Below, one piece after another: positions 15,799-24,944 of a DNA stretch of 64,000 nucleotides. Both the position numbers and the translations under genes were made by a program. Within the stretch, counting starts at the first letter, position 1. Each line of letters opens with the position of its first letter. Where the stretch lies: positions 62,001 through 126,000 of the forward strand of contig JAEZTV010000033.1 in assembly GCA_023421245.1 (NCBI GenBank). The letters are read 5' to 3'. The stretch comes from Bacillota bacterium (GTDB lineage: Bacteria > Bacillota > Clostridia > Oscillospirales > Ruminococcaceae). The notes beneath the pieces were generated by a model. The model saw nothing but the letters and a program-made list of their open reading frames with translations. It did not search any database and was not told where the DNA came from.

Positions 15799-17538
15799 GT
15801 GGAAGGCACCGTGGTGCTTAGTGTGCTAAACGCTAAATATGTGCATGCGTCACCTGCTCCTTGGTGTTTAGCGGCAGGCATAAAAGCGTATGCTCCGGAG
15901 CTATACGGCCGTGTGCGCATTGTGGAAGCCACCGTAAATCAACCGTCCGTCGATGTGCTGAATCAGATTGTTGCCGCGTCGCCGGCGGTTGTTGGATTTT
16001 CAAGCTATATATGGAATATTGACGCCACTCTGGCACTGTGCGCGGCGCTAAAGCAAGCCTTACCCCGCACTGTCATTGTACTAGGCGGGCCGGAGGTGAG
16101 CTACCGCGCAAAGGATGTGCTGCAAAACAACACGCAGGTAGACTACATTTTGGCGGGTGAAGGCGAAGAAAGCATGCCTGCATTTTTAAGGGCTGTTTTC
16201 GCCAAACATACGCCGGAGTCTTTGCCCAAACAAACGCCGCAATTGATTGCCGGCCTTTGCGGACGACATGCGGACGGCACCATATACGAGAACATCCCCT
16301 GTGCACCGGGCAAAGCGGTTCCCTCGCCGCTTACGGCAGGCTATGCAGAGGCGCTGCAGGGGCGTATCGCTTACCTTGAAACAAGCCGCGGATGCCCATA
16401 CTCCTGTGCATTTTGTTTGTCGGGAAGATGCAGCGCACCACGGTTTTTTGCATTAGATGGCGTTTTACAAGACCTGCTGCGTCTCGCAAACAGCGGTACG
16501 CGTACTATAAAATTTGTCGACCGCACCTTTAATGCCCATACCATCCATGCAAATAGAATTTTACAGTTCATTTTGGCGCATTACGGCAACGAAATTCCGC
16601 AAGGTATTTGTTTTCACTTCGAAATTGCGGGTGATATTTTGCGGGAAGAAACCTTTGCGTTACTTGCACAAATGCCTGTAGGTGCGGTGCAACTGGAGAT
16701 TGGCATACAATCTTTTTGCGAAAAAACGCTGAATGCCGTAAATCGCAAAACGGATACAGCCGTTTTACAGGCAAACATTCAGCGTCTTGTGGCGATGGGT
16801 AATATGCATATTCATATCGACCTGATTGCCGGATTGCCCTACGAAAGCCTGCCAGTGTTCGCCGAAAGCTTCAATAGGGGGTATGCGTTGGGAGCACAGA
16901 TGTTGCAGCTTGGGTTTTTAAAATTATTGCACGGTAGCACCATGCGCCGACAACCGCAGACCTACCCTTGTGAATTTAATGAAAACGCGCCGTATGAAGT
17001 GCGCGCAACACCATGGCTTTCGGTGCAGGATATTGAGTTGTTGCATCATACGGAAAATGCACTGAATCGGGTATATAACAGCGGGAGATTTCGTTTAACG
17101 GCTGATTATGTGCTCGGCGTCTGCGGTCAAACACCGTTTGAGTTTTATACCGGCCTTGGTGTTGCCACATACAAAGCAGGCGTTGTCCAAAACCGGTCTC
17201 TGGATGATTATACCGCAGCGTTTCAGGCGTACTGCGCAGCTTTGCGTAATGTGGATGGTGAAACGCTGCGCGATTCGCTTGTTCGCGACCTGCTTTCCAC
17301 GAACTCAACGGGGCGTTTGCCGCCATGTTTACACAGGCAGGATGCGCGGATGGCTAAAGTGACAAAGCACCTTGCGGCCCAGACCGCAACTGCGCCGCAA
17401 AAGGGCGTACGCCGCGGCGTTGCCTTGCTCTATAGGGCAAAGGCTGTGTGTTGGGCCGATTATGTCCCCGCAGAAAAACATCCCGTTACAGGCCGCTGGG
17501 TATTGCACGAACTGCCGCTCAATGCGATACCGCTGTAG
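15799..17538 (+). CDS. B12-binding-domain radical SAM protein (DUF4080-type)
   Basis: A 579-residue enzyme. Residues ~5-150 form a cobalamin-binding-like Rossmann domain (VVGFSSYIWNIDATLALC, VLGGPEVSYRA, ILAGEGEESMPAF). The radical SAM core follows with TSRGCPYSCAFC (CxxxCxxC) and continues to HIDLIAGLPYES. The C-terminal quarter corresponds to DUF4080. I use GTG 15799 as start because GGGGGAAG is placed 5 bases upstream; an in-frame GTG 15 bases earlier is the alternative. The substrate is unknown. It has a perfect promoter upstream and a bidirectional terminator downstream, so it is a single-gene unit. Confidence 0.88.
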   Translation: MEGTVVLSVLNAKYVHASPAPWCLAAGIKAYAPELYGRVRIVEATVNQPSVDVLNQIVAASPAVVGFSSYIWNIDATLALCAALKQALPRTVIVLGGPEVSYRAKDVLQNNTQVDYILAGEGEESMPAFLRAVFAKHTPESLPKQTPQLIAGLCGRHADGTIYENIPCAPGKAVPSPLTAGYAEALQGRIAYLETSRGCPYSCAFCLSGRCSAPRFFALDGVLQDLLRLANSGTRTIKFVDRTFNAHTIHANRILQFILAHYGNEIPQGICFHFEIAGDILREETFALLAQMPVGAVQLEIGIQSFCEKTLNAVNRKTDTAVLQANIQRLVAMGNMHIHIDLIAGLPYESLPVFAESFNRGYALGAQMLQLGFLKLLHGSTMRRQPQTYPCEFNENAPYEVRATPWLSVQDIELLHHTENALNRVYNSGRFRLTADYVLGVCGQTPFEFYTGLGVATYKAGVVQNRSLDDYTAAFQAYCAALRNVDGETLRDSLVRDLLSTNSTGRLPPCLHRQDARMAKVTKHLAAQTATAPQKGVRRGVALLYRAKAVCWADYVPAEKHPVTGRWVLHELPLNAIPL

Positions 17539-17660
17539 TATAGGGCGCACATGACGGTATGTAATACCCGCTTGATAGCTGACACCCGACAGCGATCATT
17601 GAGAGACTACTATGGTTTCGTCTGAAAAATGGGTGAAATAATTACGTTGTGATATAAAAC

Positions 17661-17699
17661 AATAGCAGGAGCATGGTATTTTGCCATGCTCCTGCTATT
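17661..17699. terminator. Bidirectional terminator
   Basis: A perfect 16-bp stem (17661-17676 with 17684-17699, AATAGCAGGAGCATGG and complement) lies between convergent genes. T-rich sequence follows on the minus strand (TTGTTTTAT) and A/T-rich sequence on the plus strand. Confidence 0.8.
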
Positions 17700-17815
17700 A
17701 TATTCGGGTATGTATTTATAGAATCAATGTTTATATCATGACACGATAAGGGAGCCTTCCGCTTTAAAATAAGCTGCCGCGCCTATTGATTTTTAGTGCC
17801 GGTTTTCTCTGCTTG

Positions 17816-18940
17816 TTATTTCGCGGCCAATTGTTCTATTCTTTGCAGGATAGCTTCCATACTCATTTCGCTGCTTATTTCCCTTTGTACCTCTTTGCTT
17901 CGCGTCTTGATGCCTTCATCCCGCGCTACCTCCTCCACCGTCCTGTATAGCTCTTTGCCGCTGCTTGGAAAGGAGCGCACCCTTTTGCCGATTCCAAGAC
18001 GTACGATACACTCCGCGTTTGATAGTTGATCGTTAATAAACGGCATGGCAACCATTGGGACGCCGAGCACCATTGCCTCGTTTACACTATTCATGCCACA
18101 ATGTGTTAAGAATACGTCGGCGTGCTGCAACACCTCCATTTGCGGAACAAACGAGTAGGCGTAAATGTTATCCGGTATTTTTCCTAAGCTCTCCGGCTTT
18201 ATCTTTCCGGTATTCAGAATCACCGACATCTCTTTGTTGCCAAACGCCCGAATACATTCTTTGCAAAACCCTCTGTTGCTGATAATGCTCCCTAAGGAAA
18301 TATATACGATGGGATGTTTCATTTGCTGATACGGAATTCCCGCCGATGTGGGATTGCTCGGGCTAATGGGTATGGTAAATAAATAGTCATCTCCAAAACT
18401 CTCTCTGTTTTTTTGGAAGATTGACGGTGTATATACAATGTTTAAATCGGGGTTATCGTTTACTACCGCTTCCGCCAGTGTTTTATGCCGAAGCTTCATA
18501 TAGTCGGCGTTTTTCTTTCCCATTACTTGAAAATCTATCAGCACACAGGAGAGCTTAAACAAGCGGGTTGCAGACGAAATCGTCTGCCTGTTCCATGCAG
18601 GCTGCGAGAATTGCCGCACGCACGGAATGCTCATGGACTCTGCGATCTTGATTCCGGGATAAAAAAACATCTCATATAGCAATAAATCAAATTGCTCATT
18701 CAGCGCATTCGCGGTATCAAATGCCGCACGAAAGCATTTTGTTTTTTTCTGCTGCTCGCTTGGATGGTCGGGATAGTTTTGATACGGTACGAACCTTGCA
18801 CCCGTTGCCTCGATCTTGCTGCGGTATTCTTCCGCGTTAATATAGTATACATGATGACCGCGTTTTACAAGCTCTTGCGCCAGTGGCAAGGTTGGATTCG
18901 TATGACCCGCATAGGGCACATTAACCATTAGTATATTCAA
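17816..18940 (-). CDS. UGT/MGT-type glycosyltransferase (GT1)
   Basis: A 374-residue GT-B enzyme. The N-terminal acceptor domain starts NILMVNVPYAGHTNPTLPLA with the catalytic-type His. The C-terminal nucleotide-sugar domain has VYISLGSIIS and the signature TLTHCGMNS-like segment VFLTHCGMNSVNEAMVLGVP followed by PFINDQLSNA. Such enzymes transfer a sugar to small lipophilic acceptors such as macrolides, flavonoids or lipids. The start is taken as TTG 18938-18940 because AAGGGGG lies just upstream and the family begins at this point; a longer frame to 18985 has no ribosome site. The acceptor cannot be predicted. Confidence 0.85.
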   Translation of the reverse strand: MNILMVNVPYAGHTNPTLPLAQELVKRGHHVYYINAEEYRSKIEATGARFVPYQNYPDHPSEQQKKTKCFRAAFDTANALNEQFDLLLYEMFFYPGIKIAESMSIPCVRQFSQPAWNRQTISSATRLFKLSCVLIDFQVMGKKNADYMKLRHKTLAEAVVNDNPDLNIVYTPSIFQKNRESFGDDYLFTIPISPSNPTSAGIPYQQMKHPIVYISLGSIISNRGFCKECIRAFGNKEMSVILNTGKIKPESLGKIPDNIYAYSFVPQMEVLQHADVFLTHCGMNSVNEAMVLGVPMVAMPFINDQLSNAECIVRLGIGKRVRSFPSSGKELYRTVEEVARDEGIKTRSKEVQREISSEMSMEAILQRIEQLAAK

Positions 18941-18997
18941 AGCTTGGCCCCCTTTTTTGCATTGGCACTTCGCTGTTACGCCCATGCCGGATTCGTG

Positions 18998-19072
18998 TTT
19001 ATGATATAATTGCCTATCGCTGTAGGCAGAGCATAAGAATTAACCTATAATAGCCGTTTTACGGTTATTATA
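18998..19072. repeat. Possible fragment of the mosaic palindromic repeat family
   Basis: TTTATGATATAAT is followed by small hairpins (GCCTA...TAGGC; ATAATAGCCG...CGGTTATTAT). The style and pieces such as GCCGTTTTACGGTTATTATACC resemble the copies at 43828-43935 and 54887-55345. It is too short to be sure. Confidence 0.35.
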
Positions 19073-19117
19073 CCATTCCGCACCACAAAACACCAGCGGT
19101 ATAAGGACAAAAGAAAC

Positions 19118-19135
19118 GCCCCGCCGAAGCGGGGC
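19118..19135 (-). terminator. Intrinsic terminator at the end of the sugar-acid operon
   Basis: The stem GCCCCG/CGGGGC with loop CTTCGG on the minus strand is followed by GTTTCTTTTG. It lies about 110 bp after the dehydratase stop codon. Confidence 0.75.
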
Positions 19136-19242
19136 TATAGAGCCAGCGGTGATTACTTCTCGGTTTTCACGCAAACGGATTTATGGTGCTGCTCCTTTTG
19201 AGTATATGTCAGGAGCGCTTGACGGGCTTTTCGGACAGCATC

Positions 19243-20397
19243 TCACCACTCGGCAATGCTGCCGTCCTCATGCCGCCAGACAGGGTTTTTCCAGTCGTGC
19301 GGCGTTTGGTTTTCCTGCAAAACCAGTTCTTTATTCACCTCTACGCCAAGTCCGGGTTTTTTCGGCAGATTCACAAAGCCGTTTTGAAAGGCAAAATCCT
19401 CCCGATTGAGTACATAATCCAATACGCTGCGCCCTTTGTTATAGTGTATGCCCATGCTTTGCTCCTGGATAACGGCATTATGGCAGGTTGCGTCTACCTG
19501 CAGGCATGCCGACAATGCAACAGGGCCAAGCGGACAATGCGGCGCCAGCGCTACGTCGTACGCCTCGGCCATCGACGCAATCTTTTTTACCTCGGTAATT
19601 CCCCCCGCGTGTGATAGATCGGGCTGGATAATATCGATGCCACCAAGCTCCAGCAGCCGTTTAAACTCCCACCGCGAGTACAGACGCTCTCCTGTTGCGA
19701 TGGGGATGTTGCAAGCTCTTGCTATTTCGGAGAAGGCTTCCATATTCTCGCACAGTACCGGCTCTTCAATAAACATGGGGTCAAATTCCTCGAGCTTTTT
19801 TGCCAGAACCTTTGCCATCGGCTTATGCACCCGCCCGTGGAAATCAACTGCAATGCCGAAATGCCTTCCGGTCGCTTCGCGGATTGATGCTACGCGCTCC
19901 AGCACCGCATCAATTTTTGCGTAGCTATCGATATACTGCATCTCCTCCGTGGCGTTCATCTTAACCGCCTGAAAGCCCTCTGCCTGTTTCTGGCGCGCGG
20001 CCTCTCCCACCTCAGCGGGACGATCCCCTCCCACCCAGGAATACACCTTCATCTTATCCCGACAGGCACCGCCCATCAGCTCGTACACCGGCGCGTCAAA
20101 TGCCTTGCCCTTGATATCCCACAGCGCCTGATCAATACCCGCGATCGCGCTCATCAATACCGCACCGCCTCTATAGAAGGCCGCTCTGTACAGCTTGTTC
20201 CAGATATCCTCAATCCTTGCAGGGTCTTCACCCAGCAGATAGGGCCTCATCTCCTCAACACATGCTCGTACTGTAGCAGCTTTGCCTTCAATAACCGGCT
20301 CTCCCCATCCAACAAGCCCCTCGTCGGTGATAATCTCGACAAAGCACCATCGCGGGCGGCACAAATACGTATTGACTGCTGTTATCTTCATTCCCAT
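19243..20397 (-). CDS. dgoD: Enolase-superfamily sugar-acid dehydratase, D-galactonate dehydratase-like
   Basis: A 384-residue member of the mandelate racemase subgroup, close to the ~382 residues of DgoD. Metal ligands and catalytic residues are visible: DFHGRVHK (Asp and His), FIEEPV (Glu), ATGERLYSR (Glu), DLSHAGG (Asp) and APHCPLGP (His). The C-terminal DWKNPVWRHEDGSIAEW matches galactonate dehydratases. The expected reaction is D-galactonate to 2-keto-3-deoxygalactonate plus water in the cytoplasm. It follows the aldolase and kinase genes, which would complete a DeLey-Doudoroff-type route. The start is one of three near-adjacent ATGs; 20397 gives the best AGGA spacing. Related acids (e.g. 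other aldonates) cannot be excluded as substrate. Confidence 0.85.
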   Translation of the reverse strand: MGMKITAVNTYLCRPRWCFVEIITDEGLVGWGEPVIEGKAATVRACVEEMRPYLLGEDPARIEDIWNKLYRAAFYRGGAVLMSAIAGIDQALWDIKGKAFDAPVYELMGGACRDKMKVYSWVGGDRPAEVGEAARQKQAEGFQAVKMNATEEMQYIDSYAKIDAVLERVASIREATGRHFGIAVDFHGRVHKPMAKVLAKKLEEFDPMFIEEPVLCENMEAFSEIARACNIPIATGERLYSRWEFKRLLELGGIDIIQPDLSHAGGITEVKKIASMAEAYDVALAPHCPLGPVALSACLQVDATCHNAVIQEQSMGIHYNKGRSVLDYVLNREDFAFQNGFVNLPKKPGLGVEVNKELVLQENQTPHDWKNPVWRHEDGSIAEW

Positions 20398-20475
20398 CAT
20401 CCGTTCCTACGCTATTGCACAGCGCATTATTTGTTGCGTATCATCTTTTGTTTTAAAAACATGTACTCTTTGGTG

Positions 20476-21114
20476 TTACTTTGTACCTAAGCGTGCTTTG
20501 CTTGCCTCAGCTACCATGCCTGCAATGCGTATGCGCGCCTTATCCCAGCTGTCACCACATTGAAGTGCCTGAGGAATCAAGCTTGAGCCAATTCCCACAC
20601 CGATATATCCTGCCGCGAAGAACTCTGTGAGGTTTTCAGGCCCTACACCGCCCACCGCAACATACTCGGTATCTTCAAACGGCCCTTGCAGGCTGCGCAG
20701 ATAGGTGGCAGGCAAGTCACCTGCCGGAAACAGCTTAAGCACTGTAAAACCGCTATTGACGCACACGCTGACATCGGTAGGAGTCATCACCCCCGGAAGC
20801 AGCTTGACACGGTTTTGCGCGCAATAGTCAAGTACTTCCCCATTTGCCGAGGGCGAAAGCAAAAAAGACGCCCCTGCAGCAAGCGCCGCCCTTGCGCGCT
20901 GCACTGTGGTTACCGTACCTGCTCCCACCACGGCGTTTGGCCCAAAATGACCGGCAAGCAGCTCAATTTGCCGGAGTGCATGCTCGGAGTTAAGCGCTAC
21001 CTCAAAAGCGGCTATCCCCCCTTCAAATGCCGTGCGTGCATAATCAAGCGTGTGCTGCAGCGGTACGCCGCGCAAAATTGCAATAATCGGATGTTGCGCT
21101 ATAATCTCTTTCAT
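20476..21114 (-). CDS. KDPG/KDPGal aldolase family protein
   Basis: A 212-residue class I aldolase of the Eda/DgoA family (usual length 205-215). It has the conserved start PIIAILRGV, FEVALNSEHAL in place of the usual E-V-T-L strand, the glycine-rich GAGTV, the Schiff-base Lys in TVLKLFPAGDLPA, and VGGVGPENLTEFFAAG. It cleaves 2-keto-3-deoxy-6-phospho-gluconate or -galactonate to pyruvate and glyceraldehyde 3-phosphate. The adjacent kinase and dehydratase genes indicate the galactonate branch, though the aldolase alone does not tell which epimer it prefers. Confidence 0.9.
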   Translation of the reverse strand: MKEIIAQHPIIAILRGVPLQHTLDYARTAFEGGIAAFEVALNSEHALRQIELLAGHFGPNAVVGAGTVTTVQRARAALAAGASFLLSPSANGEVLDYCAQNRVKLLPGVMTPTDVSVCVNSGFTVLKLFPAGDLPATYLRSLQGPFEDTEYVAVGGVGPENLTEFFAAGYIGVGIGSSLIPQALQCGDSWDKARIRIAGMVAEASKARLGTK

Positions 21115-21206
21115 AAAACTTTGCCCCCAATTTTATAGTTGTACCTAATGCCGCGAATGAACCAGCGCTCATAACTACCCGGCGTTGATTGCCTTGGCGG
21201 ACACCA

Positions 21207-22154
21207 TCAGCGGTAAATCTGCCGCGTACCCCCAAGCAGGGCATCCATCTCCACCCTTTCCGGCAAGCCTTCGGTGTCGCCGATTGTCTGGGTGGCCAGC
21301 GCTCCCGCTATCGCCCCCATTTTGCCGCACTCCTGTATGCTTTTCTTTTCCAGCAGTCCCACCAGGAACGCCGCGTTAAACGCGTCTCCCGCTCCAACGG
21401 GGTCGATGCATACACAGGGGTAGGGCGGTATATGGAAAAACCCGCTTCTATCCGCAACCCATGCGCCGTCTTTTCCATTCTTTATCGCTACCGCCGAGGC
21501 GCCCCCTTCTTCCATAAGACGGTGTGCAATGCTCTCTGCATCCTGCACACCGAGCAGCGCCTGCGCTTCATCCAAGCCAACCAACACAATATCTGCGGCG
21601 TTCATCAGCTCTGTGACGACCGCGGTATAATCCGCCGAGCCCCAGAGCTTTCTGCGAATATTGGGGTCAAAGCTCAGCATAGCGCCGCCCTGTGCAGCAA
21701 TGGCTGCCGCAGCCTTTGCCGTGCGCAGGCAGGATGCGGAAAGCACGGGCGTGATGCCCGTAAGGTGAACAATCTTTGCGCTTTTTATATAGTCGGCATC
21801 AATATCCTCTGCCCGAATGCCCTGAAAAGCGGAGCCGTCGCGGTAATAATACACCCGTGTCTCCTGCGGCGTCATCTCTTTAATCATCAGCCCTGTACGT
21901 GCGCCTTCTCGCAGCTGCACGCGCGAGGTATCTACCCCTTCCGCCCGCACCGTATTTCGTACGAATTGCCCCAGCTCATCCTCCCCAAGCAGGCTGACCC
22001 AACCTGCCGTATGCCCCAGCTTCTGTACACCGATGGCTGTGTTGCTTTCCGCGCCTGCCATTCCAAGCAGGTATTCCCTCTGGTAGCGTAAGCGTCCGGC
22101 TCTTACCGGCGCGTATACCGCCATGCTTTCCCCTATTGTGATAACCTCCGGCAT
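21207..22154 (-). CDS. PfkB-family 2-keto-3-deoxysugar-acid kinase
   Basis: A 315-residue ribokinase-fold kinase. The N-terminus has ITIGESMAVYAPVRAG with AGAESNTAIGVQKLG, typical of KdgK-type enzymes. The C-terminal signature is DPVGAGDAFNAAFLVGLLEK with the GAGD anion hole and catalytic Asp. The predicted reaction is ATP-dependent 6-phosphorylation of 2-keto-3-deoxygluconate/galactonate. ATG 22152-22154 is chosen because AAGGAG lies 8 bases before it; the frame also opens at a GTG 9 bases upstream. It sits between the arabinofuranosidase and the aldolase. Confidence 0.88.
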   Translation of the reverse strand: MPEVITIGESMAVYAPVRAGRLRYQREYLLGMAGAESNTAIGVQKLGHTAGWVSLLGEDELGQFVRNTVRAEGVDTSRVQLREGARTGLMIKEMTPQETRVYYYRDGSAFQGIRAEDIDADYIKSAKIVHLTGITPVLSASCLRTAKAAAAIAAQGGAMLSFDPNIRRKLWGSADYTAVVTELMNAADIVLVGLDEAQALLGVQDAESIAHRLMEEGGASAVAIKNGKDGAWVADRSGFFHIPPYPCVCIDPVGAGDAFNAAFLVGLLEKKSIQECGKMGAIAGALATQTIGDTEGLPERVEMDALLGGTRQIYR

Positions 22155-22195
22155 ACCGTTCACTCCTTCTCCTTATTGTTTATGCAGAAAAAAGA

Positions 22196-22223
22196 GCTCT
22201 GCCGGGCATTTACACGGCAGAGC
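22196..22223 (-). terminator. Terminator or attenuating hairpin after the arabinofuranosidase gene
   Basis: GCTCTGCCG (22196-22204) pairs with CGGCAGAGC (22215-22223). On the minus strand the stem is followed by TCTTTTTTCTG. Since the kinase gene starts 40 bp further on, this may end or reduce read-through within the gene set. A GTGCCGGCAC palindrome sits between it and the arabinofuranosidase stop. Confidence 0.65.
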
Positions 22224-22332
22224 CCTTGCTCCTTTTGCACTCGACGTTCACCTGCGCCGGCACACAGATAATCTGTCTCGGCATCGTTATCATAAAAACA
22301 TGTTTGTGCTGTGCCGGCACAGATATTTTGGC

Positions 22333-23835
22333 TTAGACGGTTTGAAAGCGCAGCACGTTCCAAGAGGCTTTGTCAAGCTTCAGGCTGAGCATACCGCCAT
22401 CGAGCTTGGGGGTGGGCCTAACAGAGGGGCGCACCGTTTCCGCCTGCGGGGAATTGGTTTGCTTCATATCATAGCCTTCCAGCGCGATATGTTCCATAGC
22501 CGCGGTAACGTTCATTGTGCGCAGATCGCAGGCAAGCTCTATGTCCTCCTCCAGGCTGCGGTTGAGCACAAACAGGGTGACCTCGCCCTTCTCTTCATTA
22601 TGCACGGCAACCGCATCCAGATACGGTACATCGGTATACTGCTTACAGTCGTACTTCGGGCAGTCGATATTAACCTTCAGCGCCGTGCCGCGTCCGTATA
22701 AAGAGGCATGCAGGAAAGGATAGAAGATTGTCTGTCGCCACACGCCGCCATTCTTCTCCGTCATAATCGGCGCGATGACATTAACCAGCTGTGCCAAACA
22801 CGCAATCTTAACACGGTCTGAATTCTTAATAAGCGTGATAAGGAGGCCGCCCACCAAAAGCGCATCCTCAAAGTTGTAGATGTCCTCCAACCGGTGAGGT
22901 GCCTCAATCCATGGTTCAATGCTCTTATCGCTTTGTTTGGTGTGGTACCACACGTTCCATTCATCAAAGGAGAGGTTAATTGTCTTTCTTGATCTTTTTT
23001 TAGCCTTGACATAGTCACAGATCGATGCAACCGACCGGATAAATTCATCCATCTCCATATTCATGGAAAGATATGAAGCCGTATCGTTTTCAAGGTTTCC
23101 GTAGTAATTATGCAGCGAGATATAATCAATATTCTCATATGAAAGATCAAGCACCGTGGCCTCCCATTCCGCGAAGGTAGGCATGTTGACGTGCGAGCTG
23201 CCGCATGCTACCAGCTCAATGGTGGGGTCAACCCATTTCATCATCTTGGCAGATTCATGTGCGATGCGTCCGTATTCATACGGGGTTTTGCTGCACATCT
23301 GCCACGGGCCGTCCATCTCATTGCCCAAGCACCACAGCTTCACGTTATACGGCTCTTCTTTGCCGTGGGAACGGCGCAGATCGCTCCAGTAGGTACCGCT
23401 TTTATGGTTGCAGTACTCCACCAGACATCGGGCTTCATCGGCGCCGCGGGTGCCCAGATTAACGGCCATCATCAGCTCGGACTCAGCCAGATCAAGCCAC
23501 TCGGCAAACTCCTGCATGCCAAATTCGTTTGTCTCACGCGTAAACCATGCAAGGTCCAGCTTAACGGGACGATCTTCGACAGGCCCAACGCCATCCTCCC
23601 AGTTGTAACCCGAGACAAAGTTGCCGCCTGGGTACCGGATAATGGGAACCTTAAGCTCCTTTACAAGGTTAAGCACATCCCTACGAAAGCCGTTTGCATC
23701 CGCCGACGGATGCCCGGGCTGATAAATTCCGGTGTAAACCGCCCGCCCCAGATGCTCGACAAAGGAGCCATAGAGCCGATCATCTATAGCGGAAATGCGG
23801 TTTAGCCGATCAACAATCATCGTTGCTTTCTTCAT
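22333..23835 (-). CDS. abfA: GH51 alpha-L-arabinofuranosidase
   Basis: A 500-residue intracellular exo-glycosidase (no signal peptide; family length about 500). The acid/base Glu173 lies in LGNEMDGPWQ and the nucleophile Glu292 in SFDEWNVWY. IRYPGGNFVSGYNWEDG and the start KKATMIVDR...GSFVEHLGRAVYTGIYQPGHP are typical of bacterial AbfA. It releases L-arabinose from arabino-oligosaccharides brought in by an importer. The start is ATG 23833-23835, matching the family N-terminus; a GTG three codons earlier is possible. Its presence inside a sugar-acid catabolic set suggests an arabinose-decorated, pectin-like substrate. Confidence 0.93.
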   Translation of the reverse strand: MKKATMIVDRLNRISAIDDRLYGSFVEHLGRAVYTGIYQPGHPSADANGFRRDVLNLVKELKVPIIRYPGGNFVSGYNWEDGVGPVEDRPVKLDLAWFTRETNEFGMQEFAEWLDLAESELMMAVNLGTRGADEARCLVEYCNHKSGTYWSDLRRSHGKEEPYNVKLWCLGNEMDGPWQMCSKTPYEYGRIAHESAKMMKWVDPTIELVACGSSHVNMPTFAEWEATVLDLSYENIDYISLHNYYGNLENDTASYLSMNMEMDEFIRSVASICDYVKAKKRSRKTINLSFDEWNVWYHTKQSDKSIEPWIEAPHRLEDIYNFEDALLVGGLLITLIKNSDRVKIACLAQLVNVIAPIMTEKNGGVWRQTIFYPFLHASLYGRGTALKVNIDCPKYDCKQYTDVPYLDAVAVHNEEKGEVTLFVLNRSLEEDIELACDLRTMNVTAAMEHIALEGYDMKQTNSPQAETVRPSVRPTPKLDGGMLSLKLDKASWNVLRFQTV

Positions 23836-23874
23836 ACTTACCACACGCCTTTCTGATGCATTATAAACATCCGC

Positions 23875-24897
23875 TTATTGCAGGATTACAACTTTAATCA
23901 AGTCGCCGGGATTCTCATAAAGCGTGCGGAACATTTCAGGCGCTTCCTCAAGCTTGATTTCCCGACTGATAATGGGGCTGATATCAACCTGCCCCTGACC
24001 CAGAATTTCCACACACCGCTCAAATTGCTTTAACGTGTATAAAAAACTGCCCCTTACGGTAAGCTCATGGGTAACAATCTCCTGCATATCAGCTTCAATA
24101 AGCTTTTGGGAGTTGCCCACCCACACGGTAGTGCCGCCCAGCTTAAGTGACGAAACCGCCTGCTTTGTGGTAGGCGTAATACCCACACACTCAATCGAGA
24201 CATCTACGCCAAGGCCATCTGTTGCGTCACGCACAGCCTGCACTACATCAAGCTTGTCCGAACGCAGTACAACATCCGCTCCCATCTGCTTTGCAACCGC
24301 AAGACGCGTATCACTTAAATCCGATACAAAAATCTTTGCGGGATTCCTCGTTTTAACATGCGCAAGCGTGAACAGACCGATTGTGCCCGCACCCAAAATC
24401 AGCACATTTTTTCCCTGAAGGTCGCCTGCGTTATCCACCCCGCGCAGCGCAACCGCCATGGGTTCAACCATTGCCCCTGTGCTGTAATCCACGCAGTCAC
24501 TAAGCTTGAACACGATATTTCCGGGCACGCAGATATATTCTGCCATCGCACCATTGCAGTCGAGCACGCCATAAGCGCGTTTGTTCAGACAGATGTGCGT
24601 CATATCCCTGCGGCAAAACTCACATTCACCGCAGATTTCTACAGGGTAGGGAGCGACGCGGTCACCGACCTTAAAATCGGTAACAGCCTGCCCCACTTCT
24701 ACAATCTCGCCCGAAAATTCATGCCCCATAATCATCGGGGGTAGCCTGCGCCCCGTCAGGCCCGCGTAACCATGAACATCGGAGCCGCATATTCCTATGG
24801 CTTTCACCTTAATTTTTACTTCATGCTCTTTTGGGAAAACCCCCTCAACCTCTTCCAACCTAAGGTCTTTTGGTCCGTGGTATACCAATGCCTTCAT
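23875..24897 (-). CDS. Zinc-dependent sugar/polyol dehydrogenase (MDR family)
   Basis: A 340-residue medium-chain dehydrogenase. Catalytic zinc ligands are GICGSDVHG (Cys) and GHEFSGEIVEVG (His-Glu). The structural zinc is bound by CGECEFCRRDMTHIC. The Rossmann motif VLILGAGTIGLFTL is followed by the acidic end of strand 2 (FVSDLSDTR), pointing to NAD(H). It resembles sorbitol, L-threonine and galactitol-1-phosphate dehydrogenases. AGGGG precedes ATG 24895-24897. In this operon it could oxidise a sugar alcohol or aldose feeding the dehydratase, or act on a polyol product; the substrate is unresolved. Confidence 0.88.
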   Translation of the reverse strand: MKALVYHGPKDLRLEEVEGVFPKEHEVKIKVKAIGICGSDVHGYAGLTGRRLPPMIMGHEFSGEIVEVGQAVTDFKVGDRVAPYPVEICGECEFCRRDMTHICLNKRAYGVLDCNGAMAEYICVPGNIVFKLSDCVDYSTGAMVEPMAVALRGVDNAGDLQGKNVLILGAGTIGLFTLAHVKTRNPAKIFVSDLSDTRLAVAKQMGADVVLRSDKLDVVQAVRDATDGLGVDVSIECVGITPTTKQAVSSLKLGGTTVWVGNSQKLIEADMQEIVTHELTVRGSFLYTLKQFERCVEILGQGQVDISPIISREIKLEEAPEMFRTLYENPGDLIKVVILQ

Positions 24898-24944
24898 CAA
24901 AAAGCCCCTATCCTTTCACGCAGGGATTTCTCATCCTTTGCAGT